From Bacteroidia bacterium (GTDB taxonomy: Bacteria; Bacteroidota; Bacteroidia; Flavobacteriales; Flavobacteriaceae): 64,000 bases of DNA. Made by a program: the position numbers and the translations under genes. The stretch is taken from positions 372,001 through 436,000 of the forward strand of contig JAUIDI010000001.1 in the NCBI GenBank assembly GCA_030428705.1, in the 5' to 3' direction. Of the stretch, positions 56,842 to 64,000 are shown piece after piece. Below the pieces are notes generated by a model that saw only the letters and a program-made list of their open reading frames with translations, was not told the origin of the DNA and ran no database searches. Every line of letters starts with the position of its first letter. Position 1 is the stretch's first letter.

Positions 56842-57784
56842 AAAGGTATTGAAGAGGCGAAGGGTCAAATTATTTTTGATATTCTTCTTATGTTCAAGTC
56901 TTGCCTGGTTTATCAGCCAACTTTCAGAAATGTATACCAGTTCGGCGGTTTTCGAGTTGAATTTTGTAAATACGCCAAAAGATTTTTTATTGGTCGATGC
57001 CACAAAGAACGAGATCGATGTTAAATTAAGGGCCAGCGGTTTCCAGTTGTTCGGGTTCAATATCAAGAACAAAAAAGTCGATATCGATATTTCAAATTTA
57101 TTGCAGTCCGATGACAGGCCTTTTATTCCTGCAGATGTTTACCGTAGGCAAATTGAAAAACAGCTGCCCAATTCAATGACCTTATTGGAAATGGATGATA
57201 GCGCGATTTATTTTGACTTTAAAGAATTAAAAACCAAAGAACTGCCCGTAAAACCAAGAATAAGACTGAATTTGGCACAAAATTACCTATTGGACGGTGA
57301 AATGCAGGTAGAACCCGATACTATTACCATCAGGGGGCCCGTAAATGAGGTCGACACCATTGAAGTAGTTCAGACCAATATCTTGGATTTGAGCAATTTG
57401 ACGGCCGATTTTTCCAGAGAGGCGACCATAAAAAGACCGCCCAAATTAGTCAATACGACCTTCTCAAGGACAAGGGTCCTAATCAAGGGAAAGGTGGCCC
57501 GTTTTTCCGAAAAGGTCATAAAAGTACCGGTCAAGGTAATCAATCTGCCCGATAGGACCGAGATTCGTACGTTTCCCGATCAGGTTTCGATTTTGGTCAA
57601 GGGTAAAATCGAAGTGTTGAAAAGTATTGAAGCTTCCGATTTTCAGATTATCGGTGATTTTGGGGAGGCTGGCAGCGGTACAACGAATATATTGCCCATT
57701 ACCATAGCTAAAAAACCGAAGGAATTATACAGTGCAAGTTTGAGCGAAACAGAAGTTGAATTCATACTAAATCGCATACCATGA
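56825..57784 (+). CDS. YbbR-like domain membrane protein
   Basis: A 319-residue protein: a basic N-terminus, a single membrane helix (VKLFLIFFLCSSLAWFISQL, about 14-33), then an extracytoplasmic region with YbbR-like repeats (IRGPVNEVDTIEVVQTNI and similar). YbbR proteins of other phyla (CdaR) regulate c-di-AMP synthesis; no diadenylate cyclase gene is in the window. The start is a TTG at 56825, as no ATG precedes the conserved N-terminus; a second TTG at 56849 is also possible. Its stop overlaps the coaE ATG. Confidence 0.82.
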   Translation: MIRKVEKVLKRRRVKLFLIFFLCSSLAWFISQLSEMYTSSAVFELNFVNTPKDFLLVDATKNEIDVKLRASGFQLFGFNIKNKKVDIDISNLLQSDDRPFIPADVYRRQIEKQLPNSMTLLEMDDSAIYFDFKELKTKELPVKPRIRLNLAQNYLLDGEMQVEPDTITIRGPVNEVDTIEVVQTNILDLSNLTADFSREATIKRPPKLVNTTFSRTRVLIKGKVARFSEKVIKVPVKVINLPDRTEIRTFPDQVSILVKGKIEVLKSIEASDFQIIGDFGEAGSGTTNILPITIAKKPKELYSASLSETEVEFILNRIP

Positions 57785-58362
57785 TAGTCGGATTGACCGG
57801 AGGTATAGGTAGTGGTAAATCGACAGTAGCAAAGCAGTTCGAGACATTGGGCATTCCCGTTTACGAGTCTGACGGTCAGGCAAAAACCCTCATGCAATCC
57901 TCTAAAAAAATAAGGAAAGCTATTATCGAAATCATCGGCAAAAAAGCTTATGTAGATAAAAAACTGAATACGGCCTACATAGCACAAAAGGTGTTCAATA
58001 ATACTGAATTGCTCGCAGAACTTAATGCAATAGTGCATCCAGCGGTGCGGAAACATTTTCTGAAATGGAGCAAGAAGCAGCATTCCCCCTATGTGATTCA
58101 AGAGAACGCGATTATCTTTGAGACCGGTTCCCAAGATTTTTATGACAAGATAGTTTTGGTTACCGCACCGGTCGACCTTCGGATTAGGAGAGTGTTAAAA
58201 CGGGATAATACTTCTAAGGAAGACCTTCTCGCACGAATGAACAACCAGTTAGGCGATTCTGAAAAAATTCCGTTGGCCGATTATGTAATCGAGAATATCG
58301 ATCTTGGAAAAACTAAGGAGAAAATAGAAGAAATACACAGGCTTCTGCTTGAATATAGCTAG
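57781..58362 (+). CDS. coaE: Dephospho-CoA kinase
   Basis: Last step of coenzyme A synthesis. The 193-residue P-loop kinase begins MIVGLTGGIGSGKSTVAKQFE with the Walker A loop at residues 6-15, followed by the IPVYESDGQAK acid and the VIQENAIIFETG segment; RVLKRDNTSKEDLLARMNNQ is the lid. It overlaps the YbbR-like gene by 4 bases, a pairing seen in several Bacteroidota as I recall. Confidence 0.94.
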   Translation: MIVGLTGGIGSGKSTVAKQFETLGIPVYESDGQAKTLMQSSKKIRKAIIEIIGKKAYVDKKLNTAYIAQKVFNNTELLAELNAIVHPAVRKHFLKWSKKQHSPYVIQENAIIFETGSQDFYDKIVLVTAPVDLRIRRVLKRDNTSKEDLLARMNNQLGDSEKIPLADYVIENIDLGKTKEKIEEIHRLLLEYS

Positions 58363-58444
58363 GCTTTTGAGATTTTAACATTTTTGTTAAGGTTAGGTTA
58401 AACGTGCGATTTGCTATATGTTAAATCTTTAATTTTACTTGAAG

Positions 58445-60025
58445 ATGAATAAGAGGTTGTTTATTCTGTTGGTAATCTTGATGAGCCTCTCACTTATCGG
58501 AATTATTTTCGTACAAGGATTCTGGATCAAGCAATCCGTCGAGGATAAAGAAGAGAGTTTTTCCAGGACGGTGTCCGAAGTTCTTATAACCGTTACCGAT
58601 AAGATTGCCAAAAGGGAAACAAGGGATTATGTTGATAGGTATCTCAGCGTAAAAGATAGTATCGGAGAGCCTACATCTGGCCGAATAGGTACTTTTATGT
58701 ATGTCGAGCAGGATCTCAATTCAAATGAGATCGAGCTCTACCAGCATGGTATTTTAGAAGAAGATTATAATATAACCTCAACGTTCTTTGATAACGGTAG
58801 TGGCTTCGATACCACTACGATTAAAAATTATTCCAGCAAGCGTAGCAAGGTTACGCTTAAGGAAGATTATGGTTTGGATGGCCGTTCGTACAAGTTGACC
58901 CCGATTCAGAAAATTGAAAAAATTGGTGGATGGTCGAAACTGGAACAGGCCCAGTTCGAAGATGTTTTTAGCGAGTATGCGAAAAAGGTTCCCATCCACA
59001 AAAGGGTTTCCAATCAAGAAATAGATCTTTTATTGTCCAGTGAGCTTGAAAACAGAAGTTTACGGCTTGATTATGAATACGGGGTCTATAGCAATGGCCT
59101 GCCCACTAAGGTGAAATCACCAAAGTTCAAGCCGACGATATCGACCATATACAAGGCACCTTTGTTCAGGGACAGCGAAGGGGCGTCAAATTTTGATTTG
59201 CTCATTTCGTTTCCGAAAAAGAAAAAATTCTTGTTGAAATCAATCTTACGAATGGCCTTGTTGTCGCTGTTGTTCACCTTGGTCATTGTAGTTGCCTATT
59301 CGGGTGCCATCTATCAGCTCATCCGGCAGAAACAGATTTCAGAGATAAAGTCCGATTTCATCAACAACATGACCCATGAGTTCAAAACCCCTATTGCAAC
59401 CATTAATCTGGCGGTTGAAGCGATTCGCAATCCTAAGATAATCGAGGATAAGGATAAAGTGACGCGTTATCTGCAAATGATTCGAGATGAAAATAAACGG
59501 ATGCATGCCCAGGTCGAAAATGTTTTAAGGATATCAAAGTTGGAGAAGAACCAGCTTGATATAAGTAAGGATAGGGTCGACGTGCACGACATAATCCACG
59601 ATGCGATAACCCATGTAGAGCTCATTGTAGCGGATAGGGGCGGGTACATAGAAACACATCTCGATGCGGAAAGAACGGAGGTTCTGGCCAATGATATGCA
59701 TTTCACCAACGTATTGGTCAACATACTCGACAATGCGATAAAATATTCTGAGGAGGCACCTAAAATAGATGTCTATACCGAGGTAATAAAAAACAACATC
59801 ATTATTAAAATTAGGGACCAAGGTGCCGGGATGAGCAAGGCGGTCTTAAAAAAGGTATTTGAAAAGTTCTATCGAGAACATACTGGAAACATACACAACG
59901 TTAAAGGCCATGGTCTGGGTCTGGCTTACGTAAAGAAAATAATTGAAGATCATCAAGGGGAAGTTTATGCTGAAAGTGAAAAAGGAAAAGGAAGTACTTT
60001 TTTCATCAAACTGCCTTTAATTTAA
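58445..60025 (+). CDS. Sensor histidine kinase
   Basis: A 526-residue membrane kinase. Two membrane helices (about 6-25 LFILLVILMSLSLIGIIFVQ and about 278-297 ALLSLLFTLVIVVAYSGAIY) bracket an extracytoplasmic sensor domain of about 250 residues with no known fold. The kinase core has the H-box DFINNMTHEFKTPIATINLA, N-box NVLVNILDNAIKYSEE, G1 IKIRDQGAGMS and G2 GHGLGLAYVKKII. The first ATG is at 58445, since the upstream TTG at 58439 gives only two added residues. The cognate regulator follows 5 bp later; the pair resembles RprX/RprY of Bacteroides. Confidence 0.94.
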   Translation: MNKRLFILLVILMSLSLIGIIFVQGFWIKQSVEDKEESFSRTVSEVLITVTDKIAKRETRDYVDRYLSVKDSIGEPTSGRIGTFMYVEQDLNSNEIELYQHGILEEDYNITSTFFDNGSGFDTTTIKNYSSKRSKVTLKEDYGLDGRSYKLTPIQKIEKIGGWSKLEQAQFEDVFSEYAKKVPIHKRVSNQEIDLLLSSELENRSLRLDYEYGVYSNGLPTKVKSPKFKPTISTIYKAPLFRDSEGASNFDLLISFPKKKKFLLKSILRMALLSLLFTLVIVVAYSGAIYQLIRQKQISEIKSDFINNMTHEFKTPIATINLAVEAIRNPKIIEDKDKVTRYLQMIRDENKRMHAQVENVLRISKLEKNQLDISKDRVDVHDIIHDAITHVELIVADRGGYIETHLDAERTEVLANDMHFTNVLVNILDNAIKYSEEAPKIDVYTEVIKNNIIIKIRDQGAGMSKAVLKKVFEKFYREHTGNIHNVKGHGLGLAYVKKIIEDHQGEVYAESEKGKGSTFFIKLPLI

Positions 60026-60030
60026 AACTT

Positions 60031-60744
60031 ATGGAAACAACAAATAAAAAGATTCTTTTAGTCGAAGACGATCCCAATTTTGGCATTGTGCTTAAAGACT
60101 ATCTGTCAATGAACGACTTTGATGTAACATTGGCCAAAAACGGTATGGAAGGCTTCGAAAAATTCAAAAAAGATAATTACGATGTCTGTATATTGGACGT
60201 TATGATGCCCTATAAGGACGGGTTTACCTTGGCCAAGGAAATTCGTGAAAAAAATGAAAATGTACCCATTGTCTTTTTGACCGCCAAGACTATGAAAGAG
60301 GATGTCTTAAAAGGATATAAGGCCGGCGCCGATGATTACTTGAACAAACCTTTTGATTCTGAAGTGCTTTTGATGAAACTTAAAGCAATAATTCAAAGAA
60401 AAGCATCCAATACATTGGCAGACAGTAAGAAGTTTGAATTCAAAATTGGAAATTTTCATTTAAATTCCAAGCTACGTTTTTTAAAATATAAAGACAATGA
60501 GGCGATTAAACTTTCACCAAAGGAAAACGAATTGTTGCGCCTTTTAGCACTTCATGAAAACGATTTGATGCCCAGGGAATTGGCGTTGACCAAAATTTGG
60601 AGAGATGATAACTACTTCACTTCTCGAAGTATGGACGTTTATATTGCCAAATTGCGAAAGTATCTGAAGGTCGATGACGATGTGGAAATTTTGAACATTC
60701 ATGGCGAAGGATTTAGGTTGGTGGTAAAGAGTGGAGAAGAATAA
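60031..60744 (+). CDS. OmpR-family response regulator
   Basis: A 237-residue regulator: receiver domain (about 1-125) with the phosphoacceptor in CILDVMMPYKDGFTLAKEI, the switch threonine in FLTAKTMKEDV and the lysine in YLNKPFDSEVL. A winged-helix DNA-binding domain (about 130-235: LSPKENELLRLLALHENDLMPR, YFTSRSMDVYIAKLRKYL) follows. It is the partner of the kinase ending 5 bp upstream. In Bacteroides the RprY-type system has been linked to stress responses and a tie to acetylation, but no target can be read here. Confidence 0.95.
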   Translation: METTNKKILLVEDDPNFGIVLKDYLSMNDFDVTLAKNGMEGFEKFKKDNYDVCILDVMMPYKDGFTLAKEIREKNENVPIVFLTAKTMKEDVLKGYKAGADDYLNKPFDSEVLLMKLKAIIQRKASNTLADSKKFEFKIGNFHLNSKLRFLKYKDNEAIKLSPKENELLRLLALHENDLMPRELALTKIWRDDNYFTSRSMDVYIAKLRKYLKVDDDVEILNIHGEGFRLVVKSGEE

Positions 60745-60797
60745 CAGGCGATAATATAAGAAAAGATCATAGGAGGCATTCTTTCATTAGGGTGCCT

Positions 60798-61301
60798 TTA
60801 TTTTTTGCCCAAGATTTTTAGAATCGATGCAACGATAGTGTCCGGCGGATCGATAACCGAAACGGTTATGGCATCAACTGGAGGTTCTAAGGCTTCAAAC
60901 TGTGATTTTAGCAATCCGGCTGGCATAAAGTGATCGCTCCTCTTTTGCATTCGATGATGTATTTCATCATAGGTTCCCTCAAGGTATATGTAGGTAACCA
61001 GCTCAAATATCGATTCTTCCAATAGTTTTCGATATCTTCTTTTTAAAGCAGAACAACCGATGACGGCACCATTGGCCAAGTTTTCTTTGGCAAGTTGGTT
61101 AAGGGTCTGTAACCATTCTGTGCGATCCTCATCGGTCAGTGGTTTCCCTTTCGACATTTTGAGCACATTAGCACGTGAATGGTAATCGTCACCATCAAAA
61201 AAGGGAATACTTAGTTCTTGGGCCAACAATTGGCCGATGGTCGACTTGCCACATCCTGAAACACCCATTATCACAAGGATTGTTGTGTTCTTTTCGTTCA
61301 T
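60798..61301 (-). CDS. gntK: Gluconate kinase
   Basis: ATP-dependent gluconokinase of 167 residues that makes 6-phosphogluconate. P-loop VIMGVSGCGKSTIGQLLAQE, the substrate-side PFFDGDDYHSRANVLKMSKG, CSALKRRYRKLL and LKSQFEALEPP. Length and motifs are normal. The start is coupled to the end of miaA (ATGA overlap). No gluconate transporter or dehydrogenase is next to it, so it may act with enzymes encoded elsewhere. Confidence 0.93.
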   Translation of the reverse strand: MNEKNTTILVIMGVSGCGKSTIGQLLAQELSIPFFDGDDYHSRANVLKMSKGKPLTDEDRTEWLQTLNQLAKENLANGAVIGCSALKRRYRKLLEESIFELVTYIYLEGTYDEIHHRMQKRSDHFMPAGLLKSQFEALEPPVDAITVSVIDPPDTIVASILKILGKK

Positions 61302-62212
61302 GCCGATTCAAGCTTTTTTTCAACTACCGAAACGATATCTGAAATATCATCTTGGTACTCTATCCATAAGGTATTTTCGCCTTTTCTGAACCATGTCAAT
61401 TGCCGTTTTGCAAATCTGCGCGTGTTCTTTTTGATTTCGGAAATGGCGAATTCGAGTGTCCATTCCCCATCAAAATATTTGAACAATTCGGTATACCCGA
61501 CGGTTTGCAAAGCATTTAATGAGCGTTGTTCGTACAGCCTTTCGGCTTCCGCGACTAATCCCTGAGCGATCATCGAATCGACCCTTTGGTTTATCCGTTC
61601 ATAGATTATGGGTCTATCGGCCGATAGACCGATGGTTGTTGTTTCAAAAGAGCGCTGAGTCCTTTTTTGGTTCAAAAAAGAAGAGTAGGGGGTGTCAGTA
61701 CTCAGACATATTTCCAGAGCTCTTATCAACCGGTGCGGATTGGCCTTATCCACTTTTGAATAATAGGTTGGGTCCAAATCTTGCAACTGTTTTTGGAGTG
61801 GTTCGATACCTTTTTCATTATAAATATCATTAAGTCCTTCGCGTATTTTTGGGCTTACCTTGGGAAAATTGTCCAGTCCTTTTACGATTGCGTCAATGTA
61901 CAGACCACTTCCGCCCACCATCACCACTATATCTTTAACGCGAAAAAGGTTGTCCAGTTTGGCCAAAGCTTCCCGTTCAAAGTCGCCGACCGAGTACGGT
62001 TCTAAGATGCTTTTGTGCTGAATGAAATGATGTGGTACGATCGCTAATTCATTCTTTGACGGAACCGCGGTACCAATTTTCATTTCTTTATAAAATTGGC
62101 GTGAATCGGCGGAAATAATCTCTGTTTCAAAATATTTTGCCAGTGCAATAGCAAGGGTCGTCTTGCCTATCGCGGTGGGCCCAACGATGGTAACGAGCAG
62201 TTTCTTACTCAC
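61298..62212 (-). CDS. miaA: tRNA dimethylallyltransferase
   Basis: Adds dimethylallyl to A37 of tRNAs reading UNN codons. The 304-residue protein has the P-loop VGPTAIGKTTLAIALAK, the SADSRQFYKEMKIGTAVPS region, VVMVGGSGLYIDAIVKGLD and the C-terminal YTELFKYFDGEWTLEFAI, KNTRRFAKRQLTWFRKG. It is the third gene of a tight operon: its start overlaps the channel gene by 4 bases and its end overlaps gntK by 4. Confidence 0.96.
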   Translation of the reverse strand: MSKKLLVTIVGPTAIGKTTLAIALAKYFETEIISADSRQFYKEMKIGTAVPSKNELAIVPHHFIQHKSILEPYSVGDFEREALAKLDNLFRVKDIVVMVGGSGLYIDAIVKGLDNFPKVSPKIREGLNDIYNEKGIEPLQKQLQDLDPTYYSKVDKANPHRLIRALEICLSTDTPYSSFLNQKRTQRSFETTTIGLSADRPIIYERINQRVDSMIAQGLVAEAERLYEQRSLNALQTVGYTELFKYFDGEWTLEFAISEIKKNTRRFAKRQLTWFRKGENTLWIEYQDDISDIVSVVEKKLESA

Positions 62213-63048
62213 GCTTCACCGATTAAATCATACCCACATTTTCTACAAAAATCGGCATCAGAACGATAAATTTCGGCACCACAATTTGGGCAAGACCTTC
62301 CTTCGTCCAAATCCTTGACCTTATTTTTTGCCGAGGCATATTCGGCGGAGACGATACCCGTTGGCACAGCGATTATTCCATATCCGATAATCATAATCAA
62401 AGTAGCGAGGAACTGTCCTAAGGCCGTTTCGGGAGAAATATCCCCATAACCTACCGTTGTCAGTGTAACAATGGTCCAATAGACGCTATGGGGTATGCTG
62501 TTAAAACCATGTTGCGGCCCTTCGATTAGGTACATAAGTGTTCCAAGCAGTACGGAAATAACAAGCACAAAAAACACAAAAACAAAAATTTTGGTCCGGC
62601 TCGCTTTTAAGGCCCTGACCAAATTGTTCGATTCCCCGACAAATCGAACCAATTTCAGAATCCTAAAAACACGCAATAATCGCAAGGCCCTGAAAGCCGT
62701 TAGGTATTGAGAACCCACTAATAAATAGGATAGATATTTTGGTACAGTCGACAAAAAATCGACTATACCGAAAAAGCTAAAAATGTACTTCGAGGGCCGT
62801 TTTATACAAATAATCCTGAGGACATACTCAATGGAAAAAAGAATGGTCACCACCCATTCGGAGATGTTTAGGAATTTATGATACTTAGTGTCAAATCGAG
62901 GTACACTTTCAAGCATTACGACGATAATGCTGTAAAGTATGAGGACCAGCAGAAGAATATCGAACAGTTTTCCTGCAGGAGTATGCGTACCATATATGAT
63001 TTCATGGAGTTTTCTTTTCCAACCAATATCAGATTTTTCGTCCTTCAA
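62209..63048 (-). CDS. Voltage-gated potassium-channel-like ion transporter with zinc ribbon
   Basis: A 279-residue six-helix channel of the Kv/ion_trans class: S1-S3 from LFDILLLVLILYSIIVVML, a voltage-sensor-like S4 with spaced arginines (ALRLLRVFRILKLVRFVG) and the selectivity filter TLTTVGYGDIS between S5 and S6. The C-terminus (about 250-279) adds a zinc ribbon with four cysteines, CPNCGAEIYRSDADFCRKCG. Likely a homotetramer in the inner membrane. The ribbon is an unusual addition. It lies between the nuclease and miaA genes. Confidence 0.9.
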   Translation of the reverse strand: MKDEKSDIGWKRKLHEIIYGTHTPAGKLFDILLLVLILYSIIVVMLESVPRFDTKYHKFLNISEWVVTILFSIEYVLRIICIKRPSKYIFSFFGIVDFLSTVPKYLSYLLVGSQYLTAFRALRLLRVFRILKLVRFVGESNNLVRALKASRTKIFVFVFFVLVISVLLGTLMYLIEGPQHGFNSIPHSVYWTIVTLTTVGYGDISPETALGQFLATLIMIIGYGIIAVPTGIVSAEYASAKNKVKDLDEGRSCPNCGAEIYRSDADFCRKCGYDLIGEA

Positions 63049-63049
63049 A

Positions 63050-64000
63050 CTATACTTCTAATTCGATTTTCTTGATAATCTTTCTTTTTCTTAGGTACGA
63101 GTCGATAATATGAGCGGTATTTTTGTCACCCTCCATCGGCGTAATCAGCGATTCTAATATATGAATATTATTGATTTGATGGTTAAGGTCGTAGTACCCC
63201 AATCCTTTGAATATGCCATTTTTGATTAGAATTGCACTATGTTCACCGATTTCGCGTCCCTTGTCAATGAGAACATAACTTTTTCCGCTCAAGCTATATT
63301 TTTTAAGCGCGGATTCGACCCGGGCATTATAATGCTCGACAGGTTCTTTGGCCAAACACGCTCCGTTACATTTTTCGGTATTATGCCCTGGGCCATTTAC
63401 ATCTGCCTTTGAAAGACCATTTAGTTCTGGGCATAATATAAATTCTTCAGTTAGCCTATCAAGGAAGTTTTCGGCACTATGAATACCATTGAAAGTTGTA
63501 ACGCCTTTTTTTTCCGTTGTTGCCTTATCGATTTGCAAACAAACGTAGCCTTGATCATTTTCTTCGGCCAATATGATGTGGCTGTAAAGCTGTTGTTTTG
63601 ACCGTGTATTAAATTTAGGTAAGTTGCGCCGCAACTCTTCTTGTTCCTTAAGAACCGCCACCAGTTCACTTCCGGTTTTTTCGAAAGTTACCTTTTTTGT
63701 TTCCTTTTGTAATCTGCGCGCACGGTTTCCATCTTGGGTGAAATGTTGATTGACTCTTTTTTTTATGTTATTGCTTTTGGCAAGGTAGATTATTTCCCCG
63801 TCCTTATTATGCATGTAATAAATACCGGTTTCAGAGGGCATTTGTTCTACGATATCAAGTTGTCTTTCGGAAAGTTCACCGTGGGCCTCTTTTCGTATAA
63901 CGGTCTTGATTATAGACTTGTCACTGTCTTTGGTCAATAAAAGCTTGAACAATTTTAGCGTTGCCAACGCATCTCCGTTGGCCCTGTGCCTATCACTGAC
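63050..64000 (-). CDS. DnaQ-type exonuclease / GIY-YIG nuclease, 5' end outside window
   Basis: C-terminal part of a fused nuclease; the frame is open through base 64000, so the N-terminal exonuclease continues beyond the window. At the edge the reading is SDRHRANGDALATLKLF, which carries the ExoIII motif HxxxxD of DnaQ-like 3'-5' exonucleases. A GIY-YIG domain follows (SETGIYYMHNKDGEIIYLAK, with YLAKS where YVGKS is usual), then a C-terminal domain with the cysteines of KCNGACLAKEP as in UvrC/Cho-like proteins. This architecture is annotated DNA polymerase III epsilon in many Bacteroidota. It is the first known gene of the dnaQ-channel-miaA-gntK operon. Confidence 0.9.
   Translation of the reverse strand, partial: VSDRHRANGDALATLKLFKLLLTKDSDKSIIKTVIRKEAHGELSERQLDIVEQMPSETGIYYMHNKDGEIIYLAKSNNIKKRVNQHFTQDGNRARRLQKETKKVTFEKTGSELVAVLKEQEELRRNLPKFNTRSKQQLYSHIILAEENDQGYVCLQIDKATTEKKGVTTFNGIHSAENFLDRLTEEFILCPELNGLSKADVNGPGHNTEKCNGACLAKEPVEHYNARVESALKKYSLSGKSYVLIDKGREIGEHSAILIKNGIFKGLGYYDLNHQINNIHILESLITPMEGDKNTAHIIDSYLRKRKIIKKIELEV

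Noticed and set aside
60745-60797. Terminator after the OmpR-family regulator
   Set aside because: AGGCA/TGCCT can pair only over five bases with a long loop; too weak to call.

Overview
The window is an ordinary chromosomal segment of a Bacteroidota bacterium, almost certainly a marine-type member of the family Flavobacteriaceae (Maribacter/Zobellia/Muricauda-like; genus not provable from sequence alone). This rests on Bacteroidota-restricted families (DUF4249 with a CarboxypepD_reg TonB receptor, DUF4294, DUF4835/PorD, DUF6090, DUF6095, DUF6495, DUF6913), the flavobacterial omega subunit, the long-form GAPDH, and many Bacteroidota-type -7 promoter boxes (TAnnTTTG) instead of TATAAT. Shine-Dalgarno sequences are essentially absent. 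No rRNA, tRNA, CRISPR array, transposase, integrase or phage gene was found.

Layout. 1-9.3 kb: the 3' part of priA, a LytTR response regulator, rpsF-rpsR-rplI, hisS, a Nudix hydrolase, an M42 aminopeptidase and small flavobacterial proteins. 9.4-16 kb: glycerate kinase, a DUF4249 lipoprotein/TonB receptor pair and monomeric isocitrate dehydrogenase, then a 0.7 kb gene-poor stretch. 16.7-22 kb: rplS, trmD with a GNAT enzyme, a coiled-coil membrane protein, GAPDH and an HtrA protease. 22.3-25.4 kb: dapF, GNAT, mltG and a transglycosylase-like protein (cell wall). 25.5-28.1 kb: the dnaA, LMW-phosphatase, methyltransferase operon. 28.3-36.1 kb: thioesterase, yigZ, EamA transporter, HAD phosphatase and ribD, then prmC, a LOG-family protein, ligA and an M23 peptidase. 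The last four are separated by short dispersed repeats. 36.2-38.1 kb: a membrane class III nucleotide cyclase and a DUF6090 protein.

38.4-44.7 kb is the most distinctive region. An ethanolamine-type permease, a glutamine-synthetase-like gamma-glutamyl ligase, an iron alcohol dehydrogenase, a PuuD-like gamma-glutamyl hydrolase, an aldehyde dehydrogenase and a small conserved protein lie on one strand. Together they read as a microcompartment-free, gamma-glutamylated route from ethanolamine to glycine plus glutamate. Just downstream is a duplication scar: a truncated copy of the small gene and a 17-codon remnant of the neighbouring NIPSNAP gene, with a TPR membrane-protein gene lodged between original and copy.

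45.7-48.2 kb: a NIPSNAP protein and a two-gene 5'-nucleotidase. 48.2-58.4 kb: dapA, bamD, rpoZ, coaBC, porD, recN, then fabI, a glycosyltransferase, a YbbR-like protein and coaE. 58.4-60.7 kb: a histidine kinase/OmpR regulator pair. 60.8-64 kb (minus strand): a truncated DnaQ-GIY-YIG nuclease, a potassium-channel-like protein, miaA and gluconate kinase in one tight operon.
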